64,000 nucleotides of DNA. Source: Zunongwangia sp. HGR-M22 (lineage in GTDB: Bacteria > Bacteroidota > Bacteroidia > Flavobacteriales > Flavobacteriaceae). Numbering within the stretch: position 1 is the stretch's first letter; each line of letters begins with the position of its first letter. The DNA is taken from NCBI RefSeq assembly GCF_027594425.1, contig NZ_CP115159.1:3976620-4040619 (forward strand), in the 5' to 3' direction. Under the pieces are notes generated by a model that was not told the origin of the DNA, ran no database searches, and worked only from the letters and a program-made list of their open reading frames with translations. This document shows, in pieces, positions 54,686 through 61,733 of this stretch. The position numbers and the translations under genes were made by a program.

Positions 54686-54856
54686 ATGAATTTGTTAGCC
54701 TTAAAATCAAAGCGATTTTTTATATTATTTTTCCTCATTTTCTTACTTGGGGTTGTTGGCTTTTTTGCATATATCGAAAGTTCTTTAGACAAGCAATCTG
54801 AACTTGTTCCTGCTACCACTGCATCGCAGCTTAAAATTTCTCATAACAATAACTAA
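54686..54856 (+). CDS. Small putative single-pass membrane protein, 56 residues
   Basis: The ATG at 54686 opens a 57-codon frame. The peptide has a basic start (MNLLALKSKRFF), one strong transmembrane helix (ILFFLIFLLGVVGFFAYI, residues 13-30) and a Ser/Gln/Asn-rich tail. The positive-inside pattern predicts the C-terminus outside. It is 37 bases before the DUF2007 gene on the same strand. I do not recognise it; it could be a real small protein or a chance reading frame in AT-rich DNA. Confidence 0.45.
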   Translation: MNLLALKSKRFFILFFLIFLLGVVGFFAYIESSLDKQSELVPATTASQLKISHNNN

Positions 54857-54892
54857 ATAAAGTTTATCTTTAAGTACCTATCAATCAGGTAC

Positions 54893-55135
54893 ATGAAAGA
54901 CTATATCTATCTTCAAAGTTACACTTATAGCTTCGAGTGTCACGTTGTTAAGCATTTATTAGACAACGAGAGTATACTGTATCATTTTAAAAATGAGACA
55001 GTTATTGATCTTATTCCTTTATCTTCTTTTGCCTTGGGCGGAATCAAACTTTACATTCACAAATCGCAACTAACTAAAGCTAAAAAACTTTTAGATCAAA
55101 TTTTTAAAACAAATAAGCATCTAAGAATCGTATAA
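54893..55135 (+). CDS. DUF2007-like small protein
   Basis: The 80-residue protein starts MKDYIYLQSYTYSFECHVVK and contains the ferredoxin-like alpha-beta pattern of DUF2007 (putative signal-transducing protein): HVVKHLLDNESILYHFKNET and GIKLYIHKSQLTKAKKLLDQ. Members are often fused or adjacent to zinc ribbons; none is here. It is the last gene before the candidate origin at 55136-55667. Confidence 0.7.
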   Translation: MKDYIYLQSYTYSFECHVVKHLLDNESILYHFKNETVIDLIPLSSFALGGIKLYIHKSQLTKAKKLLDQIFKTNKHLRIV

Positions 55136-55273
55136 TCTTAGGTAGTTATTCACAATATATATATCTATTATTTTTCTTTTCTTTTTTTTAAAACTTAAAT
55201 GATGGTATATGATTGCTTGTTAATTTGTAGCATAAAATGTTGAATCAAAATTTGGAATTTGACTTGTGATTAT

Positions 55274-55291
55274 TTGATAACAACTTATCAA
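55274..55291. repeat. 18-base inverted repeat inside the candidate origin
   Basis: TTGATAACAACTTATCAA has 7-bp perfect arms around CAAC. It overlaps the near-match DnaA-box TTATCAACA. Confidence 0.6.
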
Positions 55292-55635
55292 CACCTGTTT
55301 AAAATCTTAAGTAACTGATAGTCTTATAACTTTTAGGTTTACTTAACAATTCTGAAAAATTTAATTAACATACTAATCCTTGAAATTTAAAATTTCACAG
55401 CCTGTTTATAACCTGTTATTAGTTGCTGAAAACTTGAAGAAAAATAAGTGAGTTATAATTTGGAAGTATAGCACTATACCTTGTATTGAAATTTTAATTG
55501 AATAAAACAAATTAGGTTGTAATTTAATCATCATAGGTTATTCACATGTTGTTGTCAATTCTAACTTCTTGATTTTAAAGCTTATTTAAAAAGTAATTAA
55601 CAACGTATTATTCCCGGGTTAATAAGCACTTTTTA

Positions 55636-55643
55636 TACCTTTG
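55636..55643 (+). promoter_or_regulatory. Promoter -7 box for rpiB
   Basis: TACCTTTG matches TAnnTTTG exactly, 24 bases before the ATG at 55668. It rules out the TTG at 55641 as the start. Confidence 0.6.
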
Positions 55644-55667
55644 TTAGTTGTTAATAAACCCAGAATT

Positions 55668-56102
55668 ATGAAAATCTCCATTGGTAATGACCACGCCGGA
55701 ACGCAGTATAAGAATATTATTCAGCTGTATTTAGAAAAAGAAGCAGGTATAGAAGTAAAAAATTATGGTACGAATACAGATGATAGCGTAGATTACGCCG
55801 ATTTTGTACATCCCGTAGCCGAGGATGTTGAAAATGGCGTATCAGATTTTGGAATTATCATCTGTGGAAGCGGTAATGGTGCTAGTATGACCGCAAATAA
55901 ACATCAAAAAATTCGCTGTGCATTATGTTGGACGGGCGAGATTACCAAGTTATGTAGAGAACATAATGATGCCAATATTCTAAGTATACCGGCAAGATTT
56001 GTATCTACACAGCAAGCAGTAGATATGGTAAAGATATTTTTAAACACTGAATTTGAAGGTGGTAGACACCAAACACGTATCGATAAAATTCCTTGCCAAT
56101 AA
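55668..56102 (+). CDS. rpiB: Ribose-5-phosphate isomerase B
   Basis: RpiB interconverts ribose 5-phosphate and ribulose 5-phosphate. The 144-residue protein starts MKISIGNDHAGTQYKNIIQL, has VDYADFVHPVAEDVENGVSD near residue 43, and the active-site loop IIICGSGNGASMTANKHQKI near 65 with the catalytic Cys, followed by RCALCWTGEITKLCREHNDA. I used the ATG at 55668 because the upstream in-frame TTG overlaps the promoter. Confidence 0.96.
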   Translation: MKISIGNDHAGTQYKNIIQLYLEKEAGIEVKNYGTNTDDSVDYADFVHPVAEDVENGVSDFGIIICGSGNGASMTANKHQKIRCALCWTGEITKLCREHNDANILSIPARFVSTQQAVDMVKIFLNTEFEGGRHQTRIDKIPCQ

Positions 56103-56125
56103 GGAGTATTTAAACTTAATTATAC

Positions 56126-56160
56126 ATCCCGATTTTGTAAGAAATCGGGATTCATTTTTT
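56126..56160 (+). terminator. Rho-independent terminator after rpiB
   Basis: ATCCCGATTT and AAATCGGGAT form a 10-bp stem with a 6-base loop, followed by TCATTTTTT. It lies in the short gap before the GNAT gene. Confidence 0.8.
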
Positions 56161-56171
56161 ATAAAATAGTG

Positions 56172-56609
56172 ATGGAAATACTTGTAAAACAATTTAACGA
56201 GCTTAGCTTAAAAGACTTATATGATATTTTGCAACTTCGATCTGAAGTTTTTGTAGTAGAACAAGATTGTGTATATCAGGATATTGATGGCAAGGATGCC
56301 GATGCTTTACATATTATAGGTAAAAAGAATAACGAGATTGTAGCTTATACACGATGTTTTGATAAAGGATTTTATTTTGAAGAAGCCGCTATTGGTCGCG
56401 TCGTAGTAAAAATGAATCAACGTAAATATGGCTATGGTCACGATATTATGAAGGCTTCTTTAAAAGCTATTAAAGAGCATTTTAATACTGAAGGGATTAG
56501 ACTTTCGGCACAGCAATATTTAATTAAATTCTATGAAAATCATGGGTTTACAACTGAAGGTGAAGGCTATCTAGAAGACGGAATACCCCATATAGCAATG
56601 GTAAAATAG
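56172..56609 (+). CDS. GNAT family N-acetyltransferase (ElaA-like)
   Basis: The 145-residue protein fits the GNAT fold: LYDILQLRSEVFVVEQDCVY at residues 16-35, a central strand-turn with IGRVVVKMNQRKYGYGHDIM near 76 (the acetyl-CoA loop, R/Q-x-x-G-x-G/A type) and FYENHGFTTEGEGYLEDGIP near 120. This pattern is ElaA-like. The substrate is unknown. I used ATG at 56172; GTG at 56169 is an alternative. Confidence 0.88.
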   Translation: MEILVKQFNELSLKDLYDILQLRSEVFVVEQDCVYQDIDGKDADALHIIGKKNNEIVAYTRCFDKGFYFEEAAIGRVVVKMNQRKYGYGHDIMKASLKAIKEHFNTEGIRLSAQQYLIKFYENHGFTTEGEGYLEDGIPHIAMVK

Positions 56610-56612
56610 CCC

Positions 56613-58250
56613 TTAATTTTCAAGAATCTTAGCATACTGGGCCGGATTGTTTAAAACTTCTCTGGCCTTTTTTATTTCACGACTATTGGCTACGTGATTT
56701 TCATATAAGCCCTCCTGATAAAAATAACGTTTTATAATCTCGTCTTGTAAAACTGCTTTAATTTCTTCTTTCTTTTCATCTAACTCGGCAGCCTTACTTT
56801 TATCGATTTCCTGGGTGATTTGTTTATAACTATCTAGGATATCTTGCTGAAAACCTTCAGATTGTGCAGTTATCAACAATTCTTCCAATTCCTGTTCAGT
56901 AGCTGTTTTATAGCTGAAATTTGAAGTTTTTAAATAGCTTTTAAAATCGTTGAATTCCGCATCACTAAATTCATATTTTAGTGGATCTTCCACAGAGTTT
57001 TGATAATAATATTCCGTAGCAAAATCGAAAACGGCATTTTTCTCTAGCAAAGCTCTGGTAATGCTGCTGTATTCTGAAGATTCTAAACGAACATCAGGTA
57101 AAATTCCGCCACCATCATAAACTGTTCTTCCGTTTTTAGTTTTAAAGGCATTGTAGTCTTCTACTTTGGTTCTAACCGCTTTTCCGTTTTCATCACGTCT
57201 TCGGTAATCTAAAGCCTGTATACAGCGACCACTTGGCGTGTAGTAACGTGAGATTGTAATTTTAAGCTGCGTTCCGTAAGCAATTTCTTTTGGACGTTGT
57301 ACCAATCCTTTACCAAAAGTTCTGGCGCCTACCACTACTCCTCTATCTAAATCTTGAATAGCTCCTGAAACAATTTCGCTTGCTGAAGCACTTTGACCAT
57401 TTACCAAAACCACCAAAGGAATTTTAGTGTCGATAGGCTCTTTTTGTGTGTAATACTCTTTATTATATTTTTCTATAACCGATTTTGTACTGGTAATAAG
57501 TTCTCCTTTATCTAGAAAAATGTTACTCACATTAATGGCTTCGCTTAATAAACCACCGGGATTTCCTCTAAGATCAAGTATTATTTTCTCGGCACCTTTG
57601 CTTTTAAGATCTTTAACTGCCCTACTGGTCTCTTCATACGCTTTTTGATTAAATCTACTTAATACAATATAACCGCTTTGATCTTCCAAAAGAGTATAAA
57701 ACGGAACTGCCTTCAATTCCACAGAACTTCTTTTAATACTTGCTTCCTGTGTATTTCCCTGGCGTGTATAATTTATAACGATTTTCGAGTTCATAGACCC
57801 GTTTAATAAAGCGCCGGCATTTTCAGTAAAGTCGGCCACCTTGGTATCTCCGATTTTAGTGATTTCGTCACCGGGTTTTAAACCAGCCTCATCTGCCGGA
57901 TAATCCTTATAAACTTCAGTTATTAACAGGTTATCACCATTCGATTTTAGCACTGCTCCTATCCCGGTATACTCGCCAGCCATGTCTATACGTGAGCTTT
58001 GTACATCCTGCTCACTCCAAAAGTTGGTATAAGGATCCAGATCTGTTAACATCGATTTTATGGCGGTATCCATAAGATCTGCAGGGCTGGTTTCATCAAC
58101 ATAATTCATGTTGATTTCCTTGAATAGCATGGTAAAGATTTCAATCTGTTTGGCGATTTCAAAAAAATCAGATTTAAAACCAACGCTAGAGAATAACACT
58201 GCGCCACCAAAAGCTAAGATTAGTGTTTTTTTATAGAAATTATTTTTCAT
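56613..58250 (-). CDS. S41 family C-terminal processing peptidase
   Basis: The 545-residue periplasmic serine protease has an N-terminal signal-anchor (about residues 8-25), a PDZ domain (about 85-165, with AGLKPGDEITKIGDTKVADF), and the S41 catalytic core with VNGQSASASEIVSGAIQD near 287 (Ser) and RTFGKGLVQRPKE near 312 (Lys), the Ser/Lys dyad. Such enzymes trim or degrade periplasmic proteins. It follows rnpA by 34 bases, a common pairing in flavobacteria. Confidence 0.94.
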   Translation of the reverse strand: MKNNFYKKTLILAFGGAVLFSSVGFKSDFFEIAKQIEIFTMLFKEINMNYVDETSPADLMDTAIKSMLTDLDPYTNFWSEQDVQSSRIDMAGEYTGIGAVLKSNGDNLLITEVYKDYPADEAGLKPGDEITKIGDTKVADFTENAGALLNGSMNSKIVINYTRQGNTQEASIKRSSVELKAVPFYTLLEDQSGYIVLSRFNQKAYEETSRAVKDLKSKGAEKIILDLRGNPGGLLSEAINVSNIFLDKGELITSTKSVIEKYNKEYYTQKEPIDTKIPLVVLVNGQSASASEIVSGAIQDLDRGVVVGARTFGKGLVQRPKEIAYGTQLKITISRYYTPSGRCIQALDYRRRDENGKAVRTKVEDYNAFKTKNGRTVYDGGGILPDVRLESSEYSSITRALLEKNAVFDFATEYYYQNSVEDPLKYEFSDAEFNDFKSYLKTSNFSYKTATEQELEELLITAQSEGFQQDILDSYKQITQEIDKSKAAELDEKKEEIKAVLQDEIIKRYFYQEGLYENHVANSREIKKAREVLNNPAQYAKILEN

Positions 58251-58284
58251 CTTCGTCCTTATTTAAAGATGAAGTCTAGCTTCG

Positions 58285-58695
58285 CTATATACTTTCAACA
58301 CTAATTTGCTCTTTGCGTTTTAGCCGTTCTAGTAAGTTAAGCATCAATTGCTCCATCTTGATTTGAGAAATATCGTCGCGGGAAAGATATATAAACATTA
58401 AAGCATATTGTTGCTTAGCCCCGGTCGTTACAAGATACTTATTTTTTCTGAAAGATTCTCGCATCAATCTTTTAATGCGGTTACGTTGTACAGCGGTTTT
58501 TATAAATTTCTTCGGAACAGAAAAACCCGTCTTAAAATATTGATTCTTAGCTGAAGCAACTGAAGTATCCTGAGAAGTAATAGGAATATAGACTAACCGA
58601 AGTGGATAATTTTTTATCGAAACACCTTCAGCAAAAAGCTTATCAATAAGAATTTTACTCTTTAATTTTTCATGTTTTTTAAAGCCTTCTTCCAT
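58285..58695 (-). CDS. rnpA: Ribonuclease P protein component
   Basis: RnpA is the protein part of RNase P, which matures tRNA 5' ends. The 136-residue protein has FKTGFSVPKKFIKTAVQRNR near residue 53 and the RNR signature VQRNRIKRLMRESFRKNKY near 70. Its promoter box ends four bases before the ATG, suggesting a leaderless start. It is followed by the S41 gene. Confidence 0.95.
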   Translation of the reverse strand: MEEGFKKHEKLKSKILIDKLFAEGVSIKNYPLRLVYIPITSQDTSVASAKNQYFKTGFSVPKKFIKTAVQRNRIKRLMRESFRKNKYLVTTGAKQQYALMFIYLSRDDISQIKMEQLMLNLLERLKRKEQISVESI

Positions 58696-58699
58696 GCTT

Positions 58700-58707
58700 C
58701 AAAAATA
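58700..58707 (-). promoter_or_regulatory. Promoter -7 box abutting the rnpA start
   Basis: The minus strand reads TATTTTTG, an exact TAnnTTTG match, with only AAGC between it and the ATG. A transcript would start at about the initiation codon. Confidence 0.5.
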
Positions 58708-58732
58708 GGTATTGTAATTGGATAAATACAAA

Positions 58733-59722
58733 CTAAACCTTAAGCTGATTGTTAGTATCTCTTCCTTCTTCAAAATCCTTGATATTCTGTATGGTAACCT
58801 CAGCAATTTGCTGCAATGCTTCTTTGGTTAAAAAGCCTTGATGTGCTGTGATTAATACATTTGGAAATGAAATTAGACGAGAAATAACATCGTCTTTTAT
58901 AATACTTTCTGAGAGATCTTTAAAAAATAGCTGTTCTTCCTGCTCGTAAACATCGATCCCTAAATAGCCCAATTTACCAGATTTTAAAGCTTCTATGGTA
59001 TCCAGAGTATTGATTAGCGGTCCCCGGCTGGTGTTGATCAACATCATACCATCTTTCATTAATTTGAAGCTTTCTTCATTAATGATATGTTTTGTTTCAG
59101 GATTTAAGGGGCAGTGCAACGAAATGATATCAGATTGCCTCATTAATTCTTCAAAAGAGACGTAAGTTCCGCCGTTGTTTAGAATTTCCTGATTTTCGAA
59201 TTTATCGTAGGCAATAATCTTACAGCCAAAACCTGTCATATTTTTAGCAAAAATACTTCCTATTTTACCAGTGCCAATCACCCCTACTGTTTTGCCATGA
59301 AGATTGAAACCGCGTAAGCGTTCCAAAGAAAAATTTCCTTCTCTAATGCGATTATAAGCTTTATGCGTTTTTCGGTTGAGGGTAAGAATCAATGCCACTG
59401 CATGCTCGGCAACAGCTTCTGGAGAATAAGCAGGCACACGATATACTTTTATTCCGAATTTGGCGGCTGCAGCAAGATTTACATTATTAAAACCAGCGCA
59501 CCGAAGTACTACAAATTTAACACCGTTTTCAGCTAATATCTCTAGTGTTTCTTCATCCAGATCGTCATGCACAAAAACACAAACACCATCGTAATTTTTA
59601 GCCAGATTTGCAGTGTCTTTGTAGAGTCGTACTTCAAAATATTTTAGCTGAATTTCTTTGTGATTATAATGATCAAAGAATTCTTTATCGTAAGATTTAG
59701 TGCTGAAAAAAGCTAATTTCAT
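58733..59722 (-). CDS. ldhA: D-lactate dehydrogenase-like 2-hydroxyacid dehydrogenase
   Basis: The 329-residue NAD-dependent enzyme fits the fermentative D-lactate dehydrogenase LdhA, with the same length as the E. coli enzyme. It begins KLAFFSTKSYDKEFFDHYNH, has LRCAGFNNVNLAAAAKFGI near residue 74, the NAD motif VIGTGKIGSIFAKNM near 148, NTSRGPLINT near 232 (Arg), and the catalytic His in LITAHQGFLTKEAL near 293. It interconverts pyruvate and D-lactate. No promoter box is evident upstream. Confidence 0.88.
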   Translation of the reverse strand: MKLAFFSTKSYDKEFFDHYNHKEIQLKYFEVRLYKDTANLAKNYDGVCVFVHDDLDEETLEILAENGVKFVVLRCAGFNNVNLAAAAKFGIKVYRVPAYSPEAVAEHAVALILTLNRKTHKAYNRIREGNFSLERLRGFNLHGKTVGVIGTGKIGSIFAKNMTGFGCKIIAYDKFENQEILNNGGTYVSFEELMRQSDIISLHCPLNPETKHIINEESFKLMKDGMMLINTSRGPLINTLDTIEALKSGKLGYLGIDVYEQEEQLFFKDLSESIIKDDVISRLISFPNVLITAHQGFLTKEALQQIAEVTIQNIKDFEEGRDTNNQLKV

Positions 59723-59805
59723 GGTGGTAAGATTGGTTGTTTAAAATTACGAATTTGCGCTATATTATGAAATAAAAAGCCAATGTTTTAAAGGGATAAA
59801 ACAAA

Positions 59806-59832
59806 AAAGTCCGGCACTAGGCCGGACTTTAC
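59806..59832 (-). terminator. Rho-independent terminator after the M1 peptidase gene
   Basis: AAAGTCCGGC and GCCGGACTTT form a 10-bp stem with loop actag. On the minus strand it is followed by a T run, 18 bases after the stop. Confidence 0.87.
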
Positions 59833-59850
59833 TTTGGGTACAAAAATATC

Positions 59851-61722
59851 TTATTCTGAATCTACTTCGCCGTAAGTATTATTACTACGGTTTACATCTG
59901 CCATAAGCTTAGATTCATCAATTTCTATAGATTTAATAGCTGCTTTTGGCGTATCAATCTCTAAATTGTAAGTAGACATAGCCCAAGGCCAATCTTCTTT
60001 TATTTGGCGTTCTACATCACCTTCTGCTGGTTTTTCCCAACGCATCATACGCAAAGGCATATAATATAATTTCTGGCTACCATCGTTCATTGTAACGGTT
60101 ACTTCAACAGGCATTGGCATTAATCCTTTTCTTTCTAAAGTAATTTTAGTTCCGTTTTGCGTCTCTTCAACACTATTGATTGCATAATCGATTTGGTTGG
60201 TAGTCTGGGTCCAATCAGTTAAATACCAATGTAATTCGGCTCCAGAAACCTTTTCAGCAACTCTAATAAAATCGTTTGGTGTTGGATGTTTAAATTTCCA
60301 TTCGTCATAATAACGATTTAAAGTTTTGGCTAGATTCTCTTCCCCAATAATATAACCAAGTTGCGCTAAGAACACCGAACCTTTACTATAAGCAGCAATC
60401 GAATATGCGGTATTAATATCATAGCGATCGCCATGCGTGGTTTGAGGTTGTTCAGCACCAGATGTTGCGATATAGTTATAACCTCTATAAGATCCTGAAA
60501 CTGGGTTACCAGAAGTACCTTTTATTGTTTTTTGAGCTAATCCAGAAATGTAGGTTGTAAAACCTTCGTCCATCCATGGATGCTCAGATTCGTTAGTTCC
60601 TAACAGTTGCTGAAACCAAGAATGAGCAAATTCGTGCGCGGTAGTTCCTAATAGACTATTGTAGTCTTCACCACCAGTAATTAAAGTACACATCGCATAC
60701 TCCATACCACCATCACCTCCTTGTATAATTGAATATTGTGGCCATGGATAAGGACCAATATGTTCATTAAAAAAAGCTAATAATTTAGCTGTTTCTGGCT
60801 GAATTCTTTCCCAGGCGTCTTTAACTTTTGGATCATCTTTGTATAAAAAGTGAAGCGTTACTCCGCTTTCAGTTTCCAGTTTATCGTGAATAAATTCTGG
60901 ATCTGCAGCCCATGCAAAATCATGCACTTTTTCAGCTTTAAAATTCCATGCTAATTTTTTGCCTTTACGCTTTACTTTGCTTCCTTCTTCTTCATAACCA
61001 TAACCAATTTCTTTAGGGTTTTGTAAAACTCCTGTACCACCAAGAATATAATCTTTATCGATGTTGATAGTTACATCAAAATCTCCCCAAACACTATGAA
61101 ATTCTCTGGCGATATAAGGATCTGCATGCCATCCTTCAAAATCATATTCGGCTAATTTAGGATACCACTGCGTCATAGAAAGTGCAACACCATCGGCATT
61201 ATTTCTTCCAGATCTTCTTATCTGAACAGGAACCTGTCCTTCAAATTCCATTTTAAAAGTGGTAGATTCTCCAGGTAAAATTGGTTCAGCAAGATTCACT
61301 ACAAGAATTGTTTCTTCATCTTGCATCGTTACTTCTTTACCATCTTGAGTTAAAGAAGTGGCTCTTAAATAACCAATTTCGTCTTCTTTTAACTTAGCGA
61401 TTCTACTCTCGAAATCCGGATTTTGGCGATCTCCTTTGTTATTTACCATTCTACCATCTGGATCCTTTATAGACTGTAGGCGGCTATCCATTTCGCTTCC
61501 TGGTTGGAAAGCATTAAAAAACATATGGTAAAAAACTCTGTTTAATGTATCTGGAGAATTGTTTGTATATACCAATTCTTGAGTTCCGGTATATTGGTAG
61601 TTTTCAACATCCATATCTACATCCATATTGTAGTCTACATGTTGTTGCCAATAACTCGTATTGTTTTGTGCCTGTGCAACGGCAGTGGCCAAAATAGCCA
61701 AACTTAAAATCAGTTTTTTCAT
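59851..61722 (-). CDS. Secreted M1 family metallopeptidase
   Basis: The 623-residue protein is an aminopeptidase N-like zinc enzyme. It has a signal peptide (residues 1-18, cleaved near AVAQAQ), an N-terminal beta domain and catalytic motifs: GGMEYAM (338-344, the exopeptidase motif with Tyr instead of Asn) and HEFAH (363-367) with Glu386 18 residues later (WMDEGFTTY). The C-terminal third carries the conserved WYLTDWTQTTNQIDYAI. It probably acts on peptides in the periplasm. It follows the S8 gene by 11 bases. Confidence 0.94.
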   Translation of the reverse strand: MKKLILSLAILATAVAQAQNNTSYWQQHVDYNMDVDMDVENYQYTGTQELVYTNNSPDTLNRVFYHMFFNAFQPGSEMDSRLQSIKDPDGRMVNNKGDRQNPDFESRIAKLKEDEIGYLRATSLTQDGKEVTMQDEETILVVNLAEPILPGESTTFKMEFEGQVPVQIRRSGRNNADGVALSMTQWYPKLAEYDFEGWHADPYIAREFHSVWGDFDVTINIDKDYILGGTGVLQNPKEIGYGYEEEGSKVKRKGKKLAWNFKAEKVHDFAWAADPEFIHDKLETESGVTLHFLYKDDPKVKDAWERIQPETAKLLAFFNEHIGPYPWPQYSIIQGGDGGMEYAMCTLITGGEDYNSLLGTTAHEFAHSWFQQLLGTNESEHPWMDEGFTTYISGLAQKTIKGTSGNPVSGSYRGYNYIATSGAEQPQTTHGDRYDINTAYSIAAYSKGSVFLAQLGYIIGEENLAKTLNRYYDEWKFKHPTPNDFIRVAEKVSGAELHWYLTDWTQTTNQIDYAINSVEETQNGTKITLERKGLMPMPVEVTVTMNDGSQKLYYMPLRMMRWEKPAEGDVERQIKEDWPWAMSTYNLEIDTPKAAIKSIEIDESKLMADVNRSNNTYGEVDSE

Positions 61723-61733
61723 AAAGGTGGTTA

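Larger units (their letters stand above)
55136..55667. other. Candidate replication origin (AT-rich, DnaA-box-like sites)
   Basis: This gene-free, strongly AT-rich gap holds two exact TTATTCACA sites (55146-55154 and 55538-55546), both within the repeat GTTATTCACA in the same orientation, and TTATCAACA (55285-55293). The last lies in the 18-base inverted repeat TTGATAACAACTTATCAA (55274-55291). A long A/T and T tract follows the first site (55155-55191). No small gene or strong hairpin is seen. DnaA boxes of other bacteria are TTATNCACA, which supports an oriC. The nearest genes are rpiB and DUF2007, and rnpA is 2.6 kb away. Functional proof is absent. Confidence 0.5.

Noticed and set aside
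56870..56878. Another TTATCAACA (DnaA-box near-match)
   Set aside because: It is inside the S41 peptidase coding sequence, alone, without an AT-rich context or a partner site.
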